A DNA stretch of 64,000 bases from Amanita rubescens (taxonomy: Eukaryota; Basidiomycota; Agaricomycetes; Agaricales; Amanitaceae). The stretch is taken from the NCBI GenBank assembly GCA_015039365.1, contig WION01000010.1:310001-374000 (forward strand), given 5' to 3'. This document shows, piece by piece, positions 32,874 to 45,900 of the stretch; position 1 is the first letter of the stretch, and every line of letters starts with the position of its first letter. A program made the position numbers and the translations under genes. The notes under the pieces are model-generated. The model had not been told where the DNA came from and did not search any database. It saw only the letters and a list, made by a program, of their open reading frames with translations.

Positions 32874-35389
32874 GGCAAAGTCCGGCTAATTAGCCTGGGT
32901 CACGCAATGAGTGTCCCTCGCAAGTTAGCGAGGATTTTGGTTCACTTTCAATAGCTCCCAATAAATATAGTGGGGACTTAGACAAATTTCGATGTTGTCA
33001 CATATACAGATGTGACATATGTCCAAAACAGGAAAGTAGGGGAGTTCCCACACCTGTTTGGTTATGTTTGACAACAGAAAATGATATGGGGCTCATTAGA
33101 TAGCAATTTTTTAGGAGATGTGTGACAAGGGAGTTGTTTGGTTATGTTTGACAACAGAAAATGATATGGGGCTTATCAGATAGCATTTGTTAAGGAGATT
33201 TGCATAGGCAGATGTTTGTACATGTTTGTGTGACATGATGGAGGGGGAAGGGTGGGAGGGGTGACACAATGATGGAGGGAGAGGGGGGTGAGATGATGGA
33301 GGAGTGAGAGGGGTGGGGTGACAGTGATGAGAGGGAGGGGTGTGATAGGGGTGAGAATAGAACATAATTCTTTCACCATCTTGATCACATGATTTTTCTG
33401 GATTTTTCAAGATTTTTTGGCAGCCTTTCAATTTTTCAACACAAATCATTTAAAACACTATTTTGCAAATATCTTGTGTTTGGCCCTGTTTGGGAATGTA
33501 ATTCTTGCACCACCATGATCACACAATTTTTCTGGATTTTTCAAGATTTTTTTGGCAGCCTTCAATTTTTCAACACAAAGCGTTTAAAACAGTATTTTGC
33601 AAATATCTTGAGTTTGGCATTGTTTGGCATGTTCATTTCCATGCCGCTCTGATCACACGATTTTTCTGCATTTTTCACAATTTTTTCAATTTTATTCCCA
33701 CGGTCACACAGTACTCTTGGCAAATGGTAGCATTACAAATGAGACTACAAAAACTACATGAAAAAGTGCGGATTTTCCAGGGTCAAATTAATGTGCACTT
33801 TAGGATCCTGTGGCGGGTTTCCAAAAATGGAAAAAGCGCCCTTCGGACTTGCCATTTTGGGAAATCTCTGCTCACTGTTGGTGGTGATGAGCAACAAGAA
33901 ATTGCAATAACTCCCTTAATACCAGATATTTTTGTGGCGCTTTTTTTGGAACATATTCCTTACATGTATATGCACCTATTCACCATGTTAGAATGCAAAA
34001 AATGCAAGTGGTTTCTGTCAGAATGCAACATGTCTTGCTCACTGTTGACAACAGTGAGGAGGAACAAATGACAATATCAGAATGTGAATAGTATGTACCA
34101 ATCAGCCACAAATACAATTGATGTGCTCACTGTCTGCCACAATGAGCAGGCATATCTCCACCAAAACAAGATCTTTTTGTGGCGCTTTTCTGGATTTTGA
34201 TTCCTTATCATAACAGAGTGTCATTCAGGGTATCCGGAAGCAGATTGCCCTGCTGATTAATGTGTAATTTTCAGTTTCATGATAAAGGACTGAACATGAT
34301 ACAGAAACAGTGGCTGACAAGTTGACATGTCAGGAAAAATGGGACATTCCACTTGATCTTGCCTAGGGATCCTCTGTTGTGACCCACCCAATGTTTATCT
34401 TTGTTATGTGTGATCCCAAATCAAAAAAAGCGCCACAGAAAGATCTTGTTTTGGTGGAGATATCCCTGCTCATTGTGGCAGACAGTGAGCACACCAATTT
34501 TATTTGTGGCATGATTGGTACATACTATTTGCATTCTAACATTGCAAGTGCCTTCCTATGTGCCTAACGGAGACATACCAAAAAAAGCGCCACAGAAATA
34601 ACCAGTATTGATGGAGATATTGTCATTTGTTCCTCCTCACTGTTGTCAACAGTGAGCAAGACATGTTGCATTCTGACAGAAACCACTTGCATTTTTTGCA
34701 TTCTAACATGGTGAATAGGTGCATATACATGTAAGGAACATGTTCCAAAAAAAGCGCCACAAAAATATCTGGTATTAACACAAGATATTTGCAAAATAGT
34801 GTTTTAAATGATTTGTGTTGAAAAATTGAAAGGCTGCCAAAAAATCTTGAAAAATCCAGAAAAATCATGTGATTGAGATGGTGCAAGAATTATGTTCTCT
34901 CATCACTCTCACCCCACCCCTCTCACTCCCTCCTCCATCATCTCACCCCCCTCTCCCTCCATCATTGTGTCACCCCTCCCACCCTTCCCCCTCCATCATG
35001 TCACACAAACATGTACAAACATCTGCCTATGCAAATCTCCTTAACAAATGCTATCTGATAAGCCCCATATCATTTTCTGTTGTCAAACATAACCAAACAA
35101 CTGTGGTAATGTCCCCTTGTCACAAATCTCCTGAAAAAACGCTATCTGATGAGCCCCATATCATTTTCCCATGTCACACGACCAAAAACATGGCCAAACA
35201 GGTGTGGGAACTCCCCTACTTTCCTGTTTTGGACATATGTCACATCTGTATATGTGACAACTTCGAAATTTGTCTAAGTCCCCACTATATTTATTGGGAG
35301 CTATTGAAAGTGAAGGGAAAAGCCAAAATCCTCGCTAACTTGCGAGGGACACTCATCACGTGACCCCGGCTAATTAGCCGGACTTTGCC
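32874..35389. mobile_element. Foldback element Z (long inverted arms, no coding)
   Basis: About 2.5 kb. The left arm begins ggcaaagtccggctaatta; the right arm ends with its complement (taattagccggactttgcc). The arms pair, with gaps, over about 1.2 kb (tcccaataaatatagtgggg, cacatatacagatgtgacat, agtaggggagttcccacac and so on), leaving an apex of about 230 bp near 34195-34430. The arms repeat modules carrying aaaaaaagcgccac (34418, 34576, 34747 and inverted 33933, 34180). Phe-rich open frames here are arm translations, not genes. The apex is nearly identical to that of element Y. Confidence 0.75.
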
Positions 35390-35397
35390 GGCTGTAC

Positions 35398-38300
35398 TAA
35401 GGCTCCAACCGTACTATCTATCTACTGTTTATATACAGTAGATAGCGTATACGTATACGTATATGTATAGGAGCTTTGAGAAAAACTTGAGTAGAGAGTA
35501 ATTATACGGTATACAATTGTTTATACGGCTATTACCGAGGCAAACAGGACCAAGCCAGGGTTCAGGGGAAACACAGCTCGCGCCCGTCGTACCCGTCGTC
35601 AAACGAGTTAGCTCCAACCATATGCCATTATCTTGCGTTGCACTGACTGAGATACCCAATACAGTGCCTATTTGAAAAATCATCACTAAGCCAATCGCCC
35701 AGTTGGCGCCCATGTGCTGCCGGCTCAGCCTAGGAAAAACAGTTCAAAGTGCTCCAACCATGTATCATCTCGTGTTGTACTGACCGAGAAACCCACTTTA
35801 TACAGTGCCTGTTCGAAAAATTCAATCACAGGGCTGGTATTTAGCCTTTAGGCGTCTGATAGTGAATGTCTGATCACCTGTGCCGCTATGGGAGACCCTG
35901 CATCGACGTTCAACGAGTCTCTTTGACGTCTCAGTTTTCTGAACTCTAAACTCCCGGCCAGTCAGACTAGCTGCGAAACCCGGAATCATTACAAACATTT
36001 ACGATCGTGTTGTCCTCCCCGCAAGCAATCCATATGAATGGGAGACATTCAACCGGTTTCTGGATGCGCTATTCGGTAATGACCTGCGTAACAGTGATGG
36101 CCGCCTTCATAATGTACAGCGAGGCCCATTTGGCATGGACTTGGTCATTGAGTACATGCAAAAGTCTGCGGCTGCAGGACGGCTGCCATATGATATTGCA
36201 ATACTCAAGATTACGCGACTAATTGAAGAATTGGAGGAACTAACATAAGTACCAATCCATAACTCATTTGCTTCATTGATAATATGCATTCCACAGGAAG
36301 GAATGTCCTCGCCAATCCTTCCGTCAAGCGGCCATATTCGATGTTTCTGCAGCGCCGGCTGTTGGTGAGAAAGAGACAAGCACATCTGGGAAATCGGGTT
36401 CAAAACGCAAAGTACCGGTGCCCGCCATATCCGCAGACTCCACGGACAATGATTATTCCCCACCCAAACGTCCTCGACCTGAACCAGAGTCTCCTGACCG
36501 CATTTTTGACGATGAAGGACATGAGCAAGTTGATGAAATGGAAGCTGGTGAAAGCCTGGTAAGTTAATTGTACGCATCATTAGGACCATAACCATGCTAA
36601 AAACAACGTAGTGGGCAAAGCATAGCACGTCGAAGAAAAAGCTCGGTCCAGCCAAGCCAAGTTTGAAACCTCAAGGCTGGCGGGCAAATGTGCGCCAGCC
36701 CAGCCATCCTTCAGACACAGATCCAGAGTCAATTGATTCAGGGGAGGAATCGGATGGGTTGTCCGCATTGTGTGAAGTAGAGGATCAAGAGAAGACTCAG
36801 GGAGTGCGCCGTGGTCCTGCGAATGCGAGTATGCAGCATTTCAAGGACCCAGTTCCTGTTGTTGATAAAAAACGAAATAAGCGTTGGGAGTTTCACTGCC
36901 GTTATTGCTCAACGTATGATAAATTTACGCTGCTTGTGTCAGTGCATGATTACTTGAATTGTTTTACAGGGTTCGCACATTTCCACATACGGTGGAAGGA
37001 CCACAAATATCCTTTGATGATGAACCTTCTCTTCCAAAGCTAAACAACCTCGCAACTCATGTAAACGAATGCAAGAAGAGAGGAGAGGCAGAGATGACTG
37101 CTGTGACTGAACCGTCTGCAAACCTGAACTTGAAACGAAGCGCAGATATGATGGCGGCATATCTCAAGAGAGGTGAACTTAATCCACAGGTCATTCCATC
37201 TCAGGCAGGCTTTCTTCGTCTTTTTGCCGCTTTCGTTCTTGATGAAAGTCTTCCTTGGACGCTTGGAGAAGCACCATCACTCCATCTGCTATTTAAATAC
37301 CTAAAGATTTCATTTATGCTACCAACTGATTCAACCGTTCGCAATCATCTCACGAAGATTTATAACGAGTTACATGGGAAGGTTGTACACCTATTTACGG
37401 TACATTTACACATGTTAATCATGCTTGTCTCTGATGTTTGTGTTGTAGGATGTGAAATCTAAGATAGCTTATACGACAGACACCTGGACTACGAAACAAA
37501 TGGTCTTCACATTCTCATGCACTATGGGCTCCTTCCTCACGGATGATTGGGAGCTCGTTGAGCATGTTGTCGATTTCAAACCATTAGAGGAGAAAGAGCA
37601 CGAGGGTTTGCACGCTGGGCATGCCTTTGTTGAAAGTGCAAAGCAACGTGGTGGGCTCTCAAAGATGAGTTTACCAATATTCGGCTGAATGAACTGTGAT
37701 ACTTATCATATTTGTCATTACTTCATTAGCCTGACCACTGATAATGCTTCTGTTAATGACGTCCTTGTGGCTACAGCAGGACGGATACTAGAAACTAGAT
37801 ATGGAGTTGCATATTCACCCGATATGCACATTAGATGCATTGCTCATGTCATAAACCTTGTGGTTCAGGCATTTCTGCATCAACTTGACGAAGCAGAGCA
37901 TCCAGATAAGGAAGACCACTGGGCAGTGAACGGCGAACTCCCCATTCATTACGACATTCAAGCCGATGAAGACATTCGACTGATGGAGATGGAAGGCGCT
38001 AGTGATGACAATGATATAGGTGATGACGAGAAAATAGATGACGATGAAATTGAGCATGTTGAGGGGCAGAGCGGTCTCAAGCATGTATGTTTCAAGTCAT
38101 CTTATCACGTATTTGATCTAACTCACATGTTAAGTTGCGTTTTATTATATCCAAGATTGTATCATCCCCTCAGCGGCGTGCAAAATTTCGGTGTGTCGCA
38201 AAGCAGAAGTACGGAACAGACAGAATGAAGAAGAGGCTTGCTCACCTTATGGTCATACGTGATGTCTGTACTTGCTGGAATTATACACATGCTATGATTC

Positions 38301-39567
38301 AACGGGCATTACTATTACGAGAGGTGCGTAGTAGTAATGATACTGATTGGTAACAAAACTGAACATTTATGGTAGGCAATCAACGCATGGGTGTTTGAGA
38401 TTCCCGAATTTTATGGTATGATGTTGAAGCCATCTGAATGGGCTGTTATGGAACAAATAGCTGATGTCTTAGAGGTACGGTGTACTTGGTCGGCAACATT
38501 CCTCCATATTGATTGCATTATCCATAGCCATTCACAAAGGTCACCTTACAGATGTCGCAGTCAAAGCAGCCGACCATACCCTACGTCTTGCCGTTTTATC
38601 AACAACTTGACCAACATCTAATACGGGTGTTTGATGGTAATAATACTTATGTATCAGAGATCCGAGCAGCTGCAGCAGCTGGACGAAAAAAGCTGTTGAA
38701 GTACAAGAATTTGGCAATGAAGAATCAGTTTTATGTGCTTGGAACTAGTAAGTATCACCATCCTAGTTCATCATCTCAAGCTCCCAGATTGATGTTGTTG
38801 CAGTTCTTCACCCATACTTATGTGCCGAATGGTTTCAAAATACGGTGCCGGATATCAATGACACTCAGGGACATCGGGATGCCATCACTAGAGCTCAAGC
38901 CTTATTTATGCATGTCCTTCAAACATACTACGAGAATCCGCCACCTGGTGCATCAGAGTCAAGCGCTGGAGCGCCACAAAGCACGTTGGCCTCTACCTCA
39001 ACTAGTCAATCTGGGTGGGGGTTTGAGGTCTTTGATTTTGATGTAGGTGCTTCAACACCAGTTGTGTCCAAGGACAGATGGAAAGAGGAGGGACAATGTT
39101 ACCTAAGGTTTGATGGTGGTCGTGGTACACTTGATGAACCATTGACAAAGTGGAAGGTGAGCCCAGGCCCTTACCTCAAACATCAACTCATTTTAGCAAC
39201 GATAGACCATGGCAGGGATATTTCCCACTGTTGCCCGAATGGCACGCGACTTCTTACCTATACCGGCAACCAGTGTTTCGGTTGAACGGGTTTTCTCTAA
39301 ATCAAGGCACATATGCACTGACCTCCGTTCTTCATTGAAGGCAGAAACAGTTCGGGAAGCACTGTTGACAAAAGTTTGGATACGAAATGGACTCCTAGAT
39401 GTTGTCAAACAGCCCGCAAAGCGCCAAAAGCATGGTTCCATTGACTTGCTGGAATAACCATATATACAACCGTATAACCATATATATAGAGTAAATATAC
39501 TATAATATTGTGTATATGTATATTTACACCATCCTGCCTATACGGATACGGTACGGTTGGAGCCTTA
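35398..39567 (+). mobile_element. hAT transposon, autonomous length 4,170 bp, TSD ggctgtac
   Basis: 8-bp duplication ggctgtac at 35390-35397 and 39568-39575. Terminal inverted repeat taaggctccaaccgta at the left; tacggttggagcctta at the right. A subterminal palindrome ctatctactg..cagtagatag lies at about 35417-35446. Encodes a hAT transposase. It landed at the right border of foldback Z. Confidence 0.9.
36009..39457 (+). CDS. hAT transposase (BED finger, RNase-H-like core, dimerisation domain), multi-exon
   Basis: DDE-type transposase in several exons. Segments in order: NPYEWETFNRFLDALFG.. (36020-36245), a Ser/Pro-rich linker (about 36303-36558), a BED-like zinc finger with CRYC (about 36897) and HVNEC (about 37060) spanning the 36914-36969 intron, YTTDTWTT with the first catalytic Asp (about 37470), TTDNASVND with the second (about 37735), CIAHVINLVVQ, WNYTHAMIQRALLLR, and the C-terminal hAT domain PTVARMARDFLPIPATSVSVERVFS. 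The last intron is best read 39156-39204. Odd points: an in-frame TAA at 36246-36248 just before a candidate donor, and one internal join (near 37680-37735) that I could not bring into frame, so this copy may be slightly broken. The true start may lie upstream (open to about 35945). Confidence 0.8.
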
Positions 39568-39575
39568 GGCTGTAC

Positions 39576-39635
39576 AGGTGGTGTAAAGTTTGGACCATGT
39601 GTTTCGTTCTTGTGATAAGGGGTCAAGAGTGAAAC
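39576..39635 (-). pseudogene. Small Gypsy pol fragment
   Basis: Minus strand reads VSLLTPYHKNETHGPNFTPP, matching VSLLTPYYENETHGPNFIRP near the end of gypsy-2 integrase. Only about 20 codons remain, sandwiched between the hAT and foldback Y. Confidence 0.75.
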
Positions 39636-40720
39636 CACCTGTTAAGCCGGCTTAATTTGCCTAATTAGCCAGGGACACCGGTTGAGTGTCCCGCGCTAAT
39701 TAGCCAGCATTCTGGCTCTACGTCACACTTTCAATAATTCTGATAATTATATAGAGAGATTTTGGTTAAGTTGTTTTTCCCACAACTAAAAATGAGGGTA
39801 TTACCATTTCTGGAAGGTGGGGGATATGTTTGCACATGTTATCATATGGGAATGTGGTGACAACTCAGGAATAAGGGATAATTGCATTATTTGGTAAGAT
39901 AGGCAGATTCCAAATAAGGTAAGCAAGTCAGGATACCTTTTTTGACAAGTGTGAGCATATTAAGAAGCTTGTTCCCATGGTTGTTTGGCAGTGTTTTTAT
40001 GGGAAAATGATATGGGTATCATCAGGCAACATTTCTTTTACAGATTTTGACAAGAGGGTTGTGACAGGCAAGCATGTGATCCCATACAGTGCGGGGGTGT
40101 ATGAGATGAGAGCAGGTGACATGCCTATGTTAAAAATGCAAAAGCATTTAAAACAGTATTTTGCAAATATCTTGTGTTTGGCCTTGTTTGGGAATATAAT
40201 TCTTGCACCACCTTGATCACATGATTTTTCCAGATTTTTCAAGATTTTTTGGCAGCCTTATAAGTTATTTGTCGGGCTATGGCCAATTGTGAAGGAGTGA
40301 GCTCGAGATAAAGGTTATATATCTCTCGCAAGTTGTATTGTGTTGTTTTAGTCCTTTCCAAAGTTTTATGTTTTATTATAATACTTTGGTTTGGGGGGTG
40401 AGCCGGGGGCCATGTGCGCTCACATGGCATTTCCGTTTGGGGAAGGCCCAGATCAGGAAGTCGCACCAAATTGGGAGGTCCCAAAGTGGTAGTGGCGCGA
40501 TTGGGAAATGCCCGAAGCGGTATGGCCCGAAAAGGCTCAGAAGTCAGGGCAAACCCGTGCTAATGAGGGGATAAGTGCTGCGGCATGGGCTTGCTGCCCA
40601 AAAGAGCTTTTAGCTAAAACAAGCTCGGGCCGCTGCGCGCCCGAACTTCCCCCAAACAAGGCTAAAAGCGTGGAAAGCGGAAAGGAATGTGATTGCAAGG
40701 AGAGTAAGAAAGGTACAAGT

Positions 40721-40918
40721 TATGTAGTATTTGGTGTTTGGGTAGGTATGTTATTTCTAATACGGAATGCTTCTAATTCGGTAGCCACTGTGACAAGCTT
40801 GTTATGGTCATAAGCTTTGAAGATATGCTGAGGAATAATATCGTCGATTTTGCGCCAATAGAGAAGGAATGCCATAGAAGACCATTTGCCGAGAGAGGCG
40901 ACAACTTCGGGGGAGACT
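40721..40918 (-). pseudogene. C-terminal fragment of a tyrosine-recombinase-like protein
   Basis: Minus strand reads SPEVVASLGKWSSMAFLLYWRKIDDIIPQHIFKAYD.., resembling the C-terminal LGRWSSxAFxxYIR segment of tyrosine recombinases in DIRS/Ngaro- or Crypton-type elements; the Tyr in FLLYWRK would be the nucleophile. About 65 codons remain. The surrounding 0.67 kb (40248-40915) lies between two imperfect copies of about 75 bp of foldback arm. Confidence 0.45.
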
Positions 40919-41367
40919 ATAATTCTTGTACCACCTTGATCACATGATTTTTCCGGATTTTTCAAGATTTTTTGGCAGCCTTTCAAATTTTCAACACAAA
41001 GCGTTTAAAACAGTATTTTGCAAATATCTTGAGTTTGGCACTGTTTGGCATGTGCATTTCCACACCACTCTGATCACAGGATTTTTCTGCATTTTTCACA
41101 ATTTTTTCAATCTTTTTCCCATGGTCATACAGTACTAGTAGTATTACAAATGAGACTACAAAGACTACATTAAAAAGTGCGGATTCCAAATGGTCAAATT
41201 TGTAAAAAGGAAATTGTCCAGTGGCGGATTTCCAAAAATGGAAATAGCGCCCTTCGGACTTGCCATTTTGGGACATATCTGCTCACTGTTGCTGATGATG
41301 ACCAGCAAGAAATGGCAATATCTCCCTTAATACTGAATGTTTTTGTGGCGCTTTTTTTGGAACATAT

Positions 41368-41842
41368 TGACGAAGATACGCCCAGCAGCGCAGCGTCTAA
41401 GTATTAAAGTGAATACTTACTTAGAGTGGAGTGTAGAGTGGCGGTGACGACCTCAAATGATAACTCACTATCCTATGGATATAGGATGTGGTGGTAAGAG
41501 GAGAAGGAAGGTTCTTATTTGTACCTACGTACAGGTAGTCTTATATACTACTAGTATCCTAATAAGTACAATGTATAGTAAATAGAGGAAGAGCTGTGCA
41601 TGACGTATGATATGACGTCTAGCGCAGCTATGACGCGTCTTCCGCAGTAATGGGATGACGCAAGCGACTATAGGATATATCGAATATCCTATGTATGTAT
41701 ATGTACATGTATATATGTATATACATGTATGTACATCTAATCTGTATATCCTAATCTATAGGATAAGATATGATGTGTTATCTTATATGAGATAAGATAA
41801 GATATACGTTATCTTATATGATTAGATAAGATAACTTTAACA
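41368..41842 (-). repeat. 3' LTR of the gag-only Copia-like element
   Basis: Plus strand tgacgaagatacgc..gataactttaaca. Contains stacked palindromes (tacatgtata/tatacatgta, gttatctta/taagataac). Confidence 0.92.
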
Positions 41843-41860
41843 CACCCCCTCGCTAAGTTA
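41843..41860 (-). other. Polypurine tract of the gag-only element
   Basis: On the minus strand ataacttagcgagggggtg runs into the 3' LTR. The intact Copia has ataacttagcgaaggggag at the same place (57143-57161). Confidence 0.65.
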
Positions 41861-44383
41861 TCCAGGAATATATGAAATATCTTTATACGAGTCACCGGAA
41901 TTGTAAGACTAAAAAGTCTTCACGGAAGATCTCTCGTTTTCGTGTACAAGTACGGGGATCCAGACTATATGCTGCTTTCACCTTAATCCCTTGTATTATA
42001 TATTTCTTTAATATTCCTATAATGTTTGTTATATACGTTATACAATATTTATCATTATTTGATCCTAAAAGTATAGGATATGACTTTGTCGAAAAGCCAA
42101 TACAATGATGTATATTGTTTGAATCGATTTATCAAAAATCGAGTTTCCTGTCATATTGATAATATCCATTATAAAAGCACCCCCAGGCTTCAAGCCTTAC
42201 AAAGTGTGTGAAATCATATTTATCGAGAAGGGGCTTGTTCTACTGCCTTCGCTGTCTCTGATATGATTTATTACTTTGTTTAATAAAGGATAAGAATATA
42301 TCCTTAAGTGCTAAATGAATATTTTTGGCAGGTAAACGATAACGTTTAACAACTTGCATAAATATCAAGCTATGTAAATAGCAAGATATATGACGATGAT
42401 TCTTTTGTGTGAAAAGAATCCTCTGATGGATATGCGAGTGTGTATATGTCGCATTGTCAAGTAAAAACTTGACGTGTCTTCCTAAATACACTATTTAGAC
42501 GAGTATAGTATCTCTACAAGGGGAGCTTCCTCCCTTGCAAATACTCTTTGCTCGTATGTGTGACGAGTGTAATAATCATTCCTTGTTTCTTTACAAGTTC
42601 TGATTATGTACGCTGACTCGTGTGTTCTCCTATTATGTCTAAAGGCGTCCAACGCCTTATGTGGTGTAAAGGTGACTAGCACCTTTAATCGTAAAGGAGT
42701 ATATATTCTCTTTGCACAGCAATGCGAGAATATGATGTGGCGTGTTCACTTGATCGACAAGTCGCACGCGTGACAATTCTACTTGTAACAACAAGCGTAA
42801 TTGTATGTGGTCTAATATAATTGCTTGTCCTTGTAAAAACAAGTATGACGACAAGCGAATTATGTTTATAGACAGTTGCCCAGATGATTCTTATACATCA
42901 TGGTTTACATCTCTGTTATATCGATAAAAACTCCTTTTTAAATTTCGATAAAGAGTTCAACCATGTGTCTTAAAGAATATCTTCGTTATCCAGCAGATCG
43001 AAGTCCTTGGGTCTTTAAAGGACTTATGCTTGTATAAGCATTTTGACCCGTCTGCTATTGAATAACAACTGTTCCCTTCTATAGATATGTGTGTGTATAT
43101 CTTGTCTTTTGTAAATGATGATAATCCGTCTGGTATGATGATTTGCATATCATTAAGTCCTTTATAATCACTTTCGTAAAGGATTGTATTTGGTTGTGAT
43201 TCCATATATCCCTATTTTGGTAGGAACGCACAACACCAGCGGGGAGACGAATCTCCTGATTTCGTAATAACGAAATGAACTTCATCATTATCCAATTCCT
43301 GAGCATGTGTGACGATTATTAAATACGATCTTGTATGCGAGCTGTTGTCTCGCTTTGTACAAGTGTACTCGGTATTTTAATCGTGTAAGTGAATCCAGAT
43401 ACATTTTACTGGATGCTCATACAGATATGATTTCCTACTTGACTTATACATGGTGGTCATCCACATTTGTAATATATCTTGGTAATCATTATGAAAGGGT
43501 TTTACCATATATGATCAGCAGTAAGAACTGCTATAAGTGCCCGGTGCATTTTATCTTAATATAAAGATAATTTGCTGGCAGTATTGTGTCTGCCGTACCC
43601 GACGATCATTAATGATGTAATCCTTTATAGGACACTGTATACAAGAAGTTTATTCTTGTATGTATTATGCTATATTTATCGTTACTTGTGTATGGGTACA
43701 AGATACGATGTATATGACTTTAAAGGTCTACACCCACAGGGATACGACCGTTGTCATGACAAGTTTAATTCAGGATCCGAGAATGATCAACATTCCGCAT
43801 TCACTCATACTTGTATATTTTGGGGATTTGCGCAAGGCAGGCGCCACCCCATTATAGCATATTGAATCTATTTTTGATATAGATTCTTTTACGACGAAGA
43901 GGATATACTTGTATTAATGACAAGTATAATTATAAGTGTTTGTATATATGGACAAACACTTATATAATATCTCGTATGTACGAGATTTTGACCTCTAAGT
44001 CATTTAAGTGTCAATGACTATCTTTTTGGACGATATATTCAACTTGAACACGTCTACTGGGAAGGTATAACTGCGACGTTATCCGATATAGGTTTCCTTT
44101 TCAGTACAGCCTATATTAATCCTTAAACAAGGATTATTCCTCTGTTACGTGTAGTCCGTTGGCAAGTAATGTCCTCTTAACTCTGTTAATTCTTGTTCTA
44201 CCCTGGTTCTATTTTATCTTTATGCATTATCCAGATACAATAAGAGTATAGAACTCGAACGGGGAAGTCTCGTCGAATGATTTTGAATATCCTTTTTGAT
44301 GTTCAATGTATAATGACAACATTAAACCGAAATTCGTTATCTATAAAGATCCTCCTTATGAGTTGGCCGAAGCTCATTCATAT

Positions 44384-44426
44384 ACGGTATATTTTGGCAA
44401 TGACAATATGTCCTTGCTAATACCGT
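44384..44426 (-). repeat. Repeated hairpin module A, copy 1
   Basis: Stem acggtat/ataccgt around a conserved 29-nt loop containing ttggcaatga..tccttgcta, with an inner gcaa/ttgc pair. Copies 2 and 3 lie at 45902-45942 (cgac/gtcg) and 46362-46404 (gtggtat/ataccac). Confidence 0.7.
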
Positions 44427-45873
44427 CAGGAAGATCATAACGATATCTCGAAGTCATAGCAGTATTGGGTCTGCTGTGCCCTTGAATAACCCACAATATG
44501 TAAATATTGCTACCTATCCAAAGGTTGACCTGTACAAGTTTATTTTCGTAGCAGTATTGGGTCTGCTGTATCCCCAAGTGATCAATAATATGTAAATATT
44601 ATTAACCAACCTGAAAACCGTCAAAACTTGTGTAAGGAAATTCTCCATTGTTCGGATGAGACCAAGAACTAGAGTTATTTAAAGAGGGTGTTGGATTGTA
44701 CGCAAGGTGTTCCTATCTTTGGCTTTTGAGGGCCAAGATCTGTGCAAGGAACTAAATGTATTCCAACAATCCAACTGTAATATCGTAAGAACGATACTGA
44801 GAATCTGTATTTTGAAAAGAATTGGCGCAAGATTGACATAACTATTTCTTTGATTTTAAGCTACCATTGTTTCTTATATAAAGAAATACTGTTATATGTG
44901 TGGAGAGGATATGTGAGGTTATTTGCGATAAGCCATAAGACAGGCTTATTTGAGATATGCATTAACCTGGCATTCCATATGATACACGTTCCTGACTAGG
45001 ATATTTGTCAGGAGTGTAATGTCATATTGTAAAGACGAGACGCTTTCAAGACCGTATAAGTTTCAACGGCAAGGAGCTTTCTCTATACAACAGACGGGGA
45101 TAAAACTCCAATACATATATTTGTTCGTGTTCAGGCATCTGTATATTATCGAGGGAGCTTCCTCCTCTAATACAGTGTGATGACCATTATAATTATGGGC
45201 CTATGTCTAATACGCAACCATAATGTACAATATGGGCCTATATTTAATACGCATCCATGATTGTTTTGTGTATACAAGTTATATCGAATGCTTGTTTTGA
45301 TTGGTCATATACAAGTCATATTGGACTTGTTTATTTGCAATGATTCCCCCTCAATCAAGACAGGGATTGATATTGCGTTTTTAGCCTGATAGAATCATGT
45401 GTATTTTTGACATGATCTATTTATCACGTTTTAATTATATACGTGATGTGAACAGTATTCTTATTTAACATGTGATGATTTGTAAAAATCATCTTCATGT
45501 ATTAAAGAAATCAATGATTTCGTCAATTTATCATCTTTTATAAAAAGATGTAACCGTTCTTGTGTTTCACACAATACATTATCCAACATAACGACGTTGG
45601 TTAACGTATATGGTCATGGTACATGTGTTTCACTCAAGGATGATCTGGTTCCTATAGATAATCATTTAGAATTATAATCCACAATTCTTAAAGCTATAAG
45701 AATTATTTCGAGGTATTTTAATTACGTCTGTCCTGTTATTGGAAAACCTATTTTTAATATGAAGAGGGGATGAGCGTTAAGACGCCGCCGAACAATTCAA
45801 CTTATAGGTTGAGTACAGAGATACTCTGGACGTTTATAGATGCTTGTAAAGACAAGCATAGAAGTCTATTCTT

Positions 45874-45900
45874 ATACAAGTGATCGAAATTCCCTTGTAT
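45874..45900 (-). repeat. Repeated hairpin module D with covarying stem
   Basis: atacaag-tgatcgaaattcc-cttgtat. A second copy at 46336-46360 keeps the 13-nt loop but has stem ttcaag/cttgaa. Both are followed directly by a module A copy. Confidence 0.7.

Noticed and set aside
33111..35363. Several open frames of 70-190 codons in foldback Z
   Set aside because: The same sequence is open on both arms and both strands, with Phe/Lys-rich translations of poly-T/A modules. There are no domain motifs.
38845..39338. Frameshift at the end of the hAT transposase
   Set aside because: An intron 39156-39204 (gtgagc..gatag) restores the frame into TMAGIFPTVARMARDF, so no shift is needed there.
43577..44567. 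Hairpins of the array as tRNA genes or a CRISPR array
   Set aside because: No cloverleaf with A and B boxes, no regular spacing and no spacers. The host is eukaryotic.
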